From JAKJBL01 sp964461335 (GTDB taxonomy: Bacteria > Bacillota > Clostridia > Christensenellales > CAG-138), in NCBI GenBank assembly GCA_964461335.1, contig CAYWTY010000063.1, forward strand, positions 1 to 9,747: DNA of 9,747 nucleotides, read 5' to 3'. Positions 1-6,002 of the stretch are shown here, one piece after another. A program made the translations under genes and the position numbers. Position 1 is the stretch's first letter; every line of letters starts with the position of its first letter. Under the pieces are notes generated by a model that saw only the letters and a list, made by a program, of their open reading frames with translations, did not search any database and was not told the origin of the DNA.

Positions 1-54
1 TACCTTGGCAGCTAAAAGGCACATAAGGTTTAACTCTAAAGGCTGTTCCCCACC

Positions 55-83
55 TTGATATAACAGCGAAACTCGATTACAAT
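55..83 (+). promoter_or_regulatory. Predicted sigma-A promoter of the GntR-family gene
   Basis: A -35 box TTGATA (55-60) and a -10 box TACAAT (78-83) are separated by exactly 17 nt, each one mismatch from consensus. The predicted transcription start is near 90, giving a leader of about 55 nt before the regulator's start at 144. The 8-mer ATATAACA (58-65) overlaps the -35 box and recurs exactly at 1144-1151 in the palindrome at the operon promoter, which would fit autoregulation but could be chance in AT-rich DNA. Seen: boxes and spacing. Inferred: use in the cell. Confidence 0.6.
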
Positions 84-143
84 AAGCTTGGTTAATCTGT
101 CATTTACTAGAAGCGTTGGATGTTTATATTGGGGGTATTTTTT

Positions 144-854
144 ATGGAATGGTCTGAGAATTTTAAACCATCGTGCTCTCTTAAAGATAGCGTATATGAT
201 ACGCTAAAAACCCAAATTATTTTGGGGAGACTTTCTGCAGGGGAGCAGCTCAATATTGCTGAACTTGCAAAAAACATGGGCATAAGCAGTGCGCCTGTTC
301 GAGAAGCGCTCAGTATGCTTCACCAAAATGGGTTTGTTGTGCTTAATCCGCGAAAAAAGGCAACAGTATCGAGTGTGTTAACTAACGACTACAGTATTAT
401 CATGGACTTGAGGCAGTTGCTGGAACCATATGCAGCAAAGCTTTCAGCTAATAACATCCCAGATGAGGATCTTAAAGGGATGCGCAAGAAATTAGAAGCT
501 GTACTTAGAAATCCGGATGACATGTATACATATGTTGATTCAGATTTATCCTTGCACGATATGATTTTCCAGTACTGCGGGTCTGTGATACTCGCAGATA
601 TTCTTCGTATAATAAAAGAGCATTCACTTCGGATACGCTACTGTGCTGAAGAGATGGCCGAAGAATCCAAAAAGAGCGAGTTTGTAGTAGAAACCACAAA
701 GGAACATCTTAAAATTTTAGATGCCTTGGAGCTTGGCGATAGTGACGGCGTTTATGAAGCTATGGGTATGCACCTTAAGAACTTCTTGCTGCGCTCAAAA
801 CGCGATGGCATTATAGAGCAGTATCTTAGCAATATCCATGATGATTCAAAGTAG
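144..854 (+). CDS. GntR family transcriptional regulator, FCD-domain (FadR-like) type
   Basis: This 236-aa cytosolic DNA-binding protein has an N-terminal winged helix-turn-helix (about residues 10-75; recognition region IAELAKNMGISSAPVREAL) and a C-terminal all-helical FCD ligand-binding domain (about 85-225). In the FCD half the usual metal/carboxylate-site residues are present: Asp134 and His138 (DLSLH), His188 (EHLKIL) and His210 (MHLKNF). Family members of this kind usually sense organic acids through a metal ion and repress neighbouring catabolic genes. The ATG at 144 is preferred over the in-frame ATG at 120 because GGGGGT (131-136) sits 7 nt upstream of it, while nothing similar precedes 120. 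It lies 356 bp upstream of the oxidoreductase/ligase operon in the same orientation, so it is the likely regulator of that operon. The ligand is unknown; an intermediate of the pathway is my inference. Confidence 0.9.
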   Translation: MEWSENFKPSCSLKDSVYDTLKTQIILGRLSAGEQLNIAELAKNMGISSAPVREALSMLHQNGFVVLNPRKKATVSSVLTNDYSIIMDLRQLLEPYAAKLSANNIPDEDLKGMRKKLEAVLRNPDDMYTYVDSDLSLHDMIFQYCGSVILADILRIIKEHSLRIRYCAEEMAEESKKSEFVVETTKEHLKILDALELGDSDGVYEAMGMHLKNFLLRSKRDGIIEQYLSNIHDDSK

Positions 855-1107
855 ATGCGCTAAATAAGCAAAGGCATTGTTTTAAAGGTATTGGCAGTTA
901 AGCCCGCCTTAGGTGAGCAACACAAAATTATAGTATTCGATGTTTTTCTAACTCGAAAATAGATTAGAGATGCATAAACAATGCTTCAAGTTTATGGTTT
1001 TCGGGTTACTGCGAAATTTCTACGCTGATTCTATGGCTTGCTTAATAATACACAGTAGAATATTTCTTTTGTGAGCCAATTAACATTAAGAACTATATCA
1101 TCGATAG
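855..1107. other. Gene-free region between regulator and operon
   Basis: No reading frame with a credible ribosome binding site and no tRNA-like fold was seen on either strand here. The stretch is AT-rich and holds the nested inverted repeat at 949-1008. It has no hairpin followed by a T-run, so no classical intrinsic terminator for the regulator gene could be identified. Read-through from the regulator into the operon therefore cannot be excluded, although the operon has its own strong promoter at 1108-1136. Confidence 0.6.
949..1008. repeat. Nested inverted repeat, possible structured RNA element
   Basis: The outer arms TAACTCGAAAA (949-959) and TTTTCGGGTTA (998-1008) pair over 11 positions with a single G-T wobble (953/1004). 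Inside, CATAAAC (973-979) and GTTTATG (990-996) pair perfectly over 7 bp around a 10-nt loop. The left side carries an unpaired 12-13 nt bulge (about 960-972). There is no T-run after the right arm, so this is not a standard intrinsic terminator. It sits about 95 bp after the regulator gene and about 100 bp before the operon promoter. It could be the 3' end of the regulator transcript, a small RNA or a protein-binding site; the pairing is visible, the role is not. Confidence 0.45.
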
Positions 1108-1136
1108 TTGACAGTTGATTTATTTAATGCTATATT
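1108..1136 (+). promoter_or_regulatory. Predicted strong sigma-A promoter of the kor-suc operon
   Basis: A perfect -35 box TTGACA (1108-1113) is followed by a 17-nt spacer and a -10 box TATATT (1131-1136). This is the best promoter match in the window. Transcription would start near 1143, leaving a leader of about 68 nt before the first gene. The -35 box lies inside a short tandem repeat of AGTTGA (1106-1111 and 1113-1118). The -10 box abuts a palindrome at 1136-1151, the arrangement expected for a repressed promoter. Confidence 0.75.
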
Positions 1137-1151
1137 GTGATATATATAACA
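1136..1151. promoter_or_regulatory. Candidate operator palindrome over the transcription start
   Basis: TGTGATATATATAACA is a 16-bp inverted repeat: TGT and ACA arms around a self-complementary ATATATAT core, with one mismatched pair (1139/1148). It overlaps the last base of the -10 box and the predicted start site, a classical repressor position. GntR-type regulators bind short AT-centred palindromes with GT...AC outer bases, so the upstream regulator is the natural candidate. The spacing is longer than in the best-known FCD-family sites, and AT-rich palindromes arise easily by chance. Confidence 0.4.
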
Positions 1152-1184
1152 TACTATCATCTAATACAATTTAAAAATGTCTAG

Positions 1185-1203
1185 CCTTCTCATAAGAAAG
1201 GGG
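1185..1203 (+). promoter_or_regulatory. Ribosome binding site of first operon gene inside a weak hairpin
   Basis: The Shine-Dalgarno sequence AGAAAGGGG (1195-1203) precedes the ATG at 1211. CCTTCT (1185-1190) can pair with AG-AAGG (1195-1201, one bulged A) around a CATA loop, hiding most of the ribosome binding site. The stem is only 6 bp with a bulge, so it is probably marginally stable. It might tune translation, or be incidental complementarity. Confidence 0.35.
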
Positions 1204-1210
1204 ATTATCC

Positions 1211-2362
1211 ATGGAGGAACAGAAACAACACAACCGCGTATTGAGCGGCGTGCATTTCATGCTCGGCAATTATGCTGCAGTTGAAGGTGCGCTATCTGCC
1301 GGCTGCGATTTTTTTGCAGGATATCCTATTACGCCTGCCAATGAAATCTCAGAAAGAATGGCGCAGCGTATGCCAAAACTTGGCGGCAAGTTCGTGCAGG
1401 GTGAAGATGAGCTCGCATCCATTTATGCATGTGCAGGCGCTTCGCTTGCAGGTGCAAAAGCGATGACTGCAACTGCAAGTGCAGGCTTCAACTATATGCA
1501 GGAGGGGTTTGGGTATTGCTATGCTGTTGAAATACCCATAGTCGTACTCGACGTTCAGCGATGCCGCGGCGAAAACTATGCAAGCCAAGCTGATGTTATG
1601 CAAATGCGCTGGGGCGCAAGCGGAGATTACGAGGCAATAGTTGTTTGCCCTTCTTCAGTGCAGGAACTTTTTGACTATACGATTTGGGCATTTAACCTTG
1701 CGCAAGAATACCGAAACCCTGTCATCATAATGTCAGAAACCACAATTGCGCTTATGCGCGAAAGATTAGATATACCTAAAGCTGAAGATATTCACCTTAT
1801 CAACAGGCGTTATACAAACGCAACTCCTGACGCATATCTTCCTTATAAAGCTGAACCCCTAGGCTGCCCTGATGCAGCTTTGTTAGGCAAGGGCTACCAT
1901 ACAATCTATTCGCTTAACCCTCATGATGAAAAGGGTGGCATTGATTGGGACCCTCAAGACTTTGATAAGCTTTATCAAAGGGTTACAGGCAAGATTCTCG
2001 AAAACCGCAGCAAGATATGCAGAACTGAGCGTTTTATGCTTGATGATGCTGAATATGCGCTTATCGCATATGGCAGTGAAGTTCGGCCGGCTATTGAAGC
2101 AGCCCAGCTTGCAAGAGATAACGGGATTAAGCTTGGTGTTCTTAAGCTGTGCAATATCTGGCCTGTTCCAACAGAAGCGATTATGGAAGTATGTAAGAGC
2201 GTATCAAAGGTGTTTACAGTTGAAATGAACATTGGTAAGTACTGTGTAGAGGTTGAGCGTATTGCCGGAGGCCTTTGCAGAACAGGCCGCATAACCAAGA
2301 ACCGCGGCATGGTTCACACGCCTGCCGAGATATTCAATTCGGTTAAGGAGAATTTACGATGA
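1211..2362 (+). CDS. 2-oxoacid:ferredoxin oxidoreductase, alpha subunit (KorA/VorB-like)
   Basis: This 383-aa subunit carries the pyrimidine-binding N-terminal domain (about 15-190) and the transketolase C-terminal-like domain II (about 275-380) of a thiamine-diphosphate 2-oxoacid oxidoreductase. Family landmarks are GYPITP (37-42), GEDELASI, GAKAMTATAS, MQEGFGY, GDYEAI (138-143), LKLCNIWPVP and EMNIGKY. With the next two genes and the ferredoxin at 5784 it would oxidise a 2-oxoacid plus CoA to acyl-CoA and CO2, reducing ferredoxin in the cytosol. It lacks a fused gamma domain, as in KorA and VorB. An oddity is the loop after VQR (115-117), where characterised relatives have GGPSTG or GGPGLG. 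Here it reads CRGENYASQAD and is about three residues shorter than VorB-type loops. 2-Oxoglutarate is therefore only a tentative substrate, and I give no firm symbol. Its stop overlaps the next start (ATGA). Confidence 0.9.
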   Translation: MEEQKQHNRVLSGVHFMLGNYAAVEGALSAGCDFFAGYPITPANEISERMAQRMPKLGGKFVQGEDELASIYACAGASLAGAKAMTATASAGFNYMQEGFGYCYAVEIPIVVLDVQRCRGENYASQADVMQMRWGASGDYEAIVVCPSSVQELFDYTIWAFNLAQEYRNPVIIMSETTIALMRERLDIPKAEDIHLINRRYTNATPDAYLPYKAEPLGCPDAALLGKGYHTIYSLNPHDEKGGIDWDPQDFDKLYQRVTGKILENRSKICRTERFMLDDAEYALIAYGSEVRPAIEAAQLARDNGIKLGVLKLCNIWPVPTEAIMEVCKSVSKVFTVEMNIGKYCVEVERIAGGLCRTGRITKNRGMVHTPAEIFNSVKENLR

Positions 2363-3177
2363 GCGAGAACAAGATTAACCCGCTGCGTAAATATATACGC
2401 AAAATGGATGGACTCGAAAAGCTGCCCCATTTCTTCTGCGCAGGCTGTGGCTGCGGGCAGGTTTTAAACTATTACACACAAGCCTTAGATAAGCTTGGCA
2501 TGGACCCGGCACAAATGGTATCGATTGGCGGCGTAGGCTGTACTGCAAGAATTCCAGTTTATTTAAATTCCGATGTGCTCCATGGTGTGCACGGTAGAAC
2601 TCTAGCCTGGGCAACAGGCATAAAACTTGTTGAGCCTGAGCTTCCTGTTGTAATATTTGCAGGGGACGGGGACCTTGCCTCCATTGGCGGCAACCATTTT
2701 ATCCACGCAGCAAGGCGTAACCTCGATGTTACGGTTATATGCGTCAACAACCTGAATTTCGCTATGACAGGCGGGCAGGTTGCGCCCACAACGCCTGCTA
2801 ATGCGCATACCATGACAACTCCATATGGCAATGCTGAGCCGAGGTTCGACCTTTGCAAGCTCGCAGAAGCAGCAGGCGCAACGCATATCGAGCGCTGGAC
2901 TACAAGCAAGCATAGTCAATGTGTTGCGGCTATGACGCGCGCTTTGCAGCACAAGGGGTTCTCACTTATTGAAATTATTTCGCAATGCCCCACCCACTAT
3001 GGCCGTTACGCGCTTCGCACAGGTGACCCTATTGCGCTTGTAGATTGGATCGATGAAAACACCATTACAAAAAACCAAGCAAAGGGTATGAGTGAAGAAG
3101 AACTAAACGGGAAGCTTGTTTTAGGCGAGTTTGTTAGGGTTGATCGTCCGGTGTTTACCGGCACAACATTCTCTTGA
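2359..3177 (+). CDS. 2-oxoacid:ferredoxin oxidoreductase, beta subunit (thiamine diphosphate-binding, KorB-like)
   Basis: This 272-aa protein binds the diphosphate of thiamine diphosphate in the heteromeric oxidoreductase. It shows the CAGCGCG cysteine/glycine segment (27-33; WCPGCG in many relatives), the TPP motif starting GDGD (102-105) and running through GGNHFIHAARRN to NN (130-131), and the following FAMTGGQ (134-140) with APTTP. The length matches KorB/VorB proteins and lacks the extra ferredoxin domains of single-chain pyruvate enzymes. Its start overlaps the alpha-subunit stop by 4 nt, which suggests translational coupling, and AAGGAG (2345-2350) lies 8 nt upstream. The gamma subunit follows after 13 nt. 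The role as the catalytic partner of the alpha subunit is secure by family; the 2-oxoacid used is not. Confidence 0.92.
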   Translation: MSENKINPLRKYIRKMDGLEKLPHFFCAGCGCGQVLNYYTQALDKLGMDPAQMVSIGGVGCTARIPVYLNSDVLHGVHGRTLAWATGIKLVEPELPVVIFAGDGDLASIGGNHFIHAARRNLDVTVICVNNLNFAMTGGQVAPTTPANAHTMTTPYGNAEPRFDLCKLAEAAGATHIERWTTSKHSQCVAAMTRALQHKGFSLIEIISQCPTHYGRYALRTGDPIALVDWIDENTITKNQAKGMSEEELNGKLVLGEFVRVDRPVFTGTTFS

Positions 3178-3190
3178 GGAGGGTTAAAAC

Positions 3191-3748
3191 ATGAAGTATC
3201 CGTTGCATATAAGCCTTTGCGGCTTTGGAGGCCAGGGTATTGTGCTTGCTTCAGTAGTATTAGGAACTGCAGTCGTTACTAAGGGCAACCTTTTTGCGGT
3301 GCAGACACAGTCTTATGGCTCTGAAGCGCGTGGCGGTCAATGCCAGGCAGAGCTGATAATAGATAAAAAGGCAATCGCATCCCCTGTATCTGAAAGCAAG
3401 GACATCTTAGTATGCATGTTCCAAGACGCATACAATAAATACATTACAACAGTTAAAGAAGATGGCGTGCTGATTATTGACCCGGGTCTTGTCACTGAGC
3501 CGGATCGCAATATTGCCTGCACTTTTGAAGTGCCTGCTACAGAAATTGCTGTGCAGCTTGGAAACCGCATGGCTGCTAATATGGTAATGCTGGGCTTCCT
3601 TGCAGAATCCTGCGGAGTTTTAAGCATTGAAAACCTTAAGGCTACAGTTGTCGAGCTGGTTTCAGAAAAATACCGCGCACTTAATATGAAGGCGATAGAT
3701 GCAGGCGTAGAGTACGCGAAAAGTCATAGCCTTTATTACACGCACTAA
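3191..3748 (+). CDS. 2-oxoacid:ferredoxin oxidoreductase, gamma subunit (KorC-like)
   Basis: This 185-aa protein matches the stand-alone gamma domain (pyruvate/ketoisovalerate oxidoreductase catalytic domain) in length and motifs: GFGGQG at 11-16 and QTQSYGSEARGG at 38-49. In the family this subunit helps form the CoA-binding part of the enzyme. GAGGAGGG (3176-3183) overlaps the beta-subunit stop and fixes the start. It lies between the beta subunit (13 nt before) and the ligase genes (20 nt after), so oxidoreductase and ligase are expected to be made from one mRNA. No truncation or missing motif was noticed. Confidence 0.9.
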   Translation: MKYPLHISLCGFGGQGIVLASVVLGTAVVTKGNLFAVQTQSYGSEARGGQCQAELIIDKKAIASPVSESKDILVCMFQDAYNKYITTVKEDGVLIIDPGLVTEPDRNIACTFEVPATEIAVQLGNRMAANMVMLGFLAESCGVLSIENLKATVVELVSEKYRALNMKAIDAGVEYAKSHSLYYTH

Positions 3749-3768
3749 GCGTATATCGGAGGAAACTC

Positions 3769-4890
3769 ATGGATTTATTCGAATACGAAGGCAAGCGGCT
3801 GCTGCGCGAAAATGGCATACCTACGCCTAAGAGCGGTTTAGTTTATTCTGCTGATGAACAAGCTCCCCTAGAGTACCCTTTCGTTTTAAAGGCACAGGTC
3901 TTAACAGGCGGCAGAGGTAAAGCGGGTGGCATAAAAGTATGTTCAAATCAGCAGGAATATGAAAAGCATGCCAAGGCAATCTTGGGTATGCGCATTAAAG
4001 AGCAGCCAGTTTATGCTCTGCTTGCAGAAGAAATGATAACCCCCTCAAATGAAATATACCTATCCATTACAGTACGAAACGGCAAGCCGCTTTTTATTGC
4101 AAGTGCTATGGGTGGTGTTGATATTGAGCAGGTGGCAAATAGTCAGCCGGGTAAAATTCTAACTTTCGAGCTAGACCTATTTGCTGGGTTTCATGCCTAT
4201 CAGCTTAATAGGTTGAGTTCATTCTTACCCATGCTTGAAGCTGATGATTTAAAAGATATCGCGAAAAAGCTCTTTTCTGCGTTTTGCGCACTTGATGCAA
4301 AGCTTATAGAAATAAACCCATTAGGCGTTTTTAACGGGAAAGCAATTGCGCTTGATGCTAAAGTAACACTAGATGATGATGCAGAAAAGCCACAGAAGGT
4401 CTTGTTTACATCGCTTAGAGAAGGCAGGGCAAAGCTTCACGGGTATAGTGAACCTGTGAAGGAGGATAATACAATCACATTTGTAGAGCTTGAGGGTGAT
4501 ATCGGCCTTATAAGCGATGGCGCAGGCACAGGCATGTTAGCCCTTGACATGGTCTATCATGCAGGGGGGCGTGTTGCAAGCTTCTGTGAACTTGGTGGCA
4601 TCACAAATGCGGATGTTATGCATTTGGCTATGGAAAAGACTTTCTACCCTGGTAACACGGTTAAAAGCTTGCTTATAGTGTTGATTGGCGGCTTTAATCG
4701 CATGGACGACATGGCTAATGGGATTACTGCGTTTATGGAAGGACATAAGCTGGATATACCCGTGTTTACGCGCATGTGCGGCACCATGGAAGAAGAAGGC
4801 GAGCTGATTATGCACAAAAGTGGGTTAACCACATATCGCGATTTAATGCAAACCGTGCAGCTGAGCGTTTCTGCAGCCAAAGAGGTGTAA
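3769..4890 (+). CDS. ADP-forming acyl-CoA ligase, beta subunit (succinyl-CoA synthetase SucC family, divergent)
   Basis: This 373-aa protein is close to SucC in length and architecture. An ATP-grasp domain (about 1-230) has the GGRGKAGG phosphate loop (47-54), the GGVDIE segment (115-120) and the metal-site stretch EINPL (181-185) with ALDAK following. The C-terminal ligase domain (about 235-365) begins GDIG (243-246). With the alpha subunit it would convert acyl-CoA, phosphate and ADP to free acid, CoA and ATP. Two loops that are NGAG and GGIV-like in typical SucC read DGAG (250-253) and GGFN (307-310), and the usual LDVGGGA reads CELGGIT (273-279). These lie on the acid/CoA side of the active site, so the substrate may not be succinate. 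Start at GGAGG about 7 nt upstream of 3769. Confidence 0.88.
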   Translation: MDLFEYEGKRLLRENGIPTPKSGLVYSADEQAPLEYPFVLKAQVLTGGRGKAGGIKVCSNQQEYEKHAKAILGMRIKEQPVYALLAEEMITPSNEIYLSITVRNGKPLFIASAMGGVDIEQVANSQPGKILTFELDLFAGFHAYQLNRLSSFLPMLEADDLKDIAKKLFSAFCALDAKLIEINPLGVFNGKAIALDAKVTLDDDAEKPQKVLFTSLREGRAKLHGYSEPVKEDNTITFVELEGDIGLISDGAGTGMLALDMVYHAGGRVASFCELGGITNADVMHLAMEKTFYPGNTVKSLLIVLIGGFNRMDDMANGITAFMEGHKLDIPVFTRMCGTMEEEGELIMHKSGLTTYRDLMQTVQLSVSAAKEV

Positions 4891-4891
4891 T

Positions 4892-5761
4892 ATGTCTATA
4901 TTAGTAAGTAAAAACACAAAAGTACTTGTGCAGGGTATAACCGGGCGCTCAGGCGCACTGCAGACGCAGCTTATGCAGCAAGCAGGCACAAAAATTGTTG
5001 CCGGTGTTACACCCAATAAAGGCGGGCAAGTTGTAAGCGGTGTTCCTGTATACAATTTTGTTTTAGATGCAAAAGCAGAGCATGAGTTTGATGCAGTTAT
5101 TAGCTTTGTTCCTCCTCTTGCAGCAAAAGATTCAAGCTTTGAAGCAATGGATAGCGGGGCTTCTATCTTAGTCCTAACAACAGAGGGTATTCCAACGCAT
5201 GATGTTATGAAGATAGTTGCCTATGCCAAAGGCAAGGGCGTACACCTTATTGGGCCTGGCTGTTCGGGGATTATCGCTCCTGGGATATGTAAGGTTGGCT
5301 CTCACCCTGTGCGGTTCTTTATGCCCGGAAGAGTTGGTGTTGTATCAAAGAGTGGTGCGCTTTCCTATGAAATAGGCAAGACGCTCACAGATTCGGGTAT
5401 TGGACAATCCACAGTTGTAGGCATTGGCGGAGGCCCCATTTGGGGGTTCACTCAAAAGGATGCAATTGCACTATTTAATGATGACCCGGATACTGATGTC
5501 ATTGTGCTCTTGGGCGAAATTGGCGGGACACAAGAAGAAGATGCTGCTGCTTATATCAGTAAATATGTAAAAAAGCCGGTTGTGGCGCTTATTGTAGGCC
5601 GAAATGCGCCCGAGGGCAAATCATTAGGGCATGCAGGCGCAATAGTCAGCGGCGGCATGGGTACAGCTGCTTCTAAAATGAATGCCCTTATAGATGCAGG
5701 TGCAATTTTCGTAAATGACCCTGTGGAACTGAGCGAGCAGGTTAAGAAATATTTAAAGTAA
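4892..5761 (+). CDS. ADP-forming acyl-CoA ligase, alpha subunit (succinyl-CoA synthetase SucD family, divergent)
   Basis: This 289-aa protein has the full SucD layout: an N-terminal CoA-binding Rossmann domain (QGITGRSGALQT at 14-25, GVTPNKGG at 38-45) and a C-terminal ligase domain. The catalytic histidine that carries the phosphate is His247 in LGHAGAI, and its partner Glu209 in GEIGG is present, so the enzyme should be active. Differences from typical SucD are GPGCSG (121-126) instead of GPNCPG, and GIGGGPIWGF in place of the usual GIGGDP loop. Both changes are near the CoA/acid site and parallel those in the beta subunit. The gene starts 1 nt after the beta-subunit stop, with AGAGGTG (4881-4887) inside the end of that gene, so the two are translationally coupled. 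Confidence 0.9.
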   Translation: MSILVSKNTKVLVQGITGRSGALQTQLMQQAGTKIVAGVTPNKGGQVVSGVPVYNFVLDAKAEHEFDAVISFVPPLAAKDSSFEAMDSGASILVLTTEGIPTHDVMKIVAYAKGKGVHLIGPGCSGIIAPGICKVGSHPVRFFMPGRVGVVSKSGALSYEIGKTLTDSGIGQSTVVGIGGGPIWGFTQKDAIALFNDDPDTDVIVLLGEIGGTQEEDAAAYISKYVKKPVVALIVGRNAPEGKSLGHAGAIVSGGMGTAASKMNALIDAGAIFVNDPVELSEQVKKYLK

Positions 5762-5783
5762 AATCCTGAAGGAGATTTACCTT

Positions 5784-5984
5784 ATGGCGATTTATATCGA
5801 TAAAGACCTTTGTAAAAGTTGCAAGCTATGCATTCGTATTTGCCCTAAAAATGTTTATGAGCTTAGCGGCAATGTAAATAAGAAGGGTTATGAATACATG
5901 GCTGCAGCGCGCCCTGAAGACTGCATTCAGTGCAAGCTTTGTGAAAAGTTCTGCCCTGATTTCGCTATCTTTGTTGAAAAGTAA
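5784..5984 (+). CDS. 2x[4Fe-4S] ferredoxin, probable delta subunit of the 2-oxoacid oxidoreductase (KorD-like)
   Basis: This 66-aa protein has two complete CxxCxxCxxxCP clusters: Cys10, 13, 16, 20 and Cys47, 50, 53, 57, each followed by proline. It should therefore hold two low-potential [4Fe-4S] centres. Such small subunits carry electrons from the thiamine centre of four-subunit 2-oxoacid oxidoreductases to free ferredoxin. In many genomes this gene sits directly beside the alpha subunit. Here it is placed after the ligase genes, 22 nt downstream, with AAGGAG (5769-5774) ahead of its start. An alternative is that it is a separate ferredoxin acting as the electron acceptor. Confidence 0.88.
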   Translation: MAIYIDKDLCKSCKLCIRICPKNVYELSGNVNKKGYEYMAAARPEDCIQCKLCEKFCPDFAIFVEK

Positions 5985-6002
5985 TTAAATAAGGTGCCTG
6001 CC

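Noticed and set aside
5..15. TTGGCAGCTAA before the regulator and TTGGCAGTTAA after it (888-898) as flanking direct repeats
   Set aside because: Only 11 bases with one mismatch, and the similarity fades beyond that. A match of this quality is plausible by chance over the space compared, and there is no transposase or target-site duplication.
2..58. Open frame ending TGA at 56-58, possible tail of an upstream gene
   Set aside because: Only 18 codons are visible, with no recognisable motif, so it cannot be supported as a gene.
120..143. Upstream in-frame ATG giving a longer GntR regulator
   Set aside because: No ribosome binding site precedes it, while GGGGGT is 7 nt before the ATG at 144. 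The extra residues are hydrophobic and unlike the family N-terminus.
522..531. Perfect palindrome ATGTATACAT, similar to GntR-type operators
   Set aside because: It lies inside the regulator's coding sequence (Met-Tyr-Thr region), far from either promoter, and 10-bp AT-rich palindromes are expected by chance. It could be revisited if binding data point there.
1975..2952. Several - strand open frames of 79-116 codons opposite the oxidoreductase genes
   Set aside because: They lie antisense to clearly conserved genes, lack ribosome binding sites and have low-complexity, cysteine- and serine-rich translations typical of shadow frames.
5994..6002. GTG start for the racemase
   Set aside because: The GTG is part of AAGGTG, which acts as the ribosome binding site of the ATG at 6003. 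The family motif starts right after that ATG.
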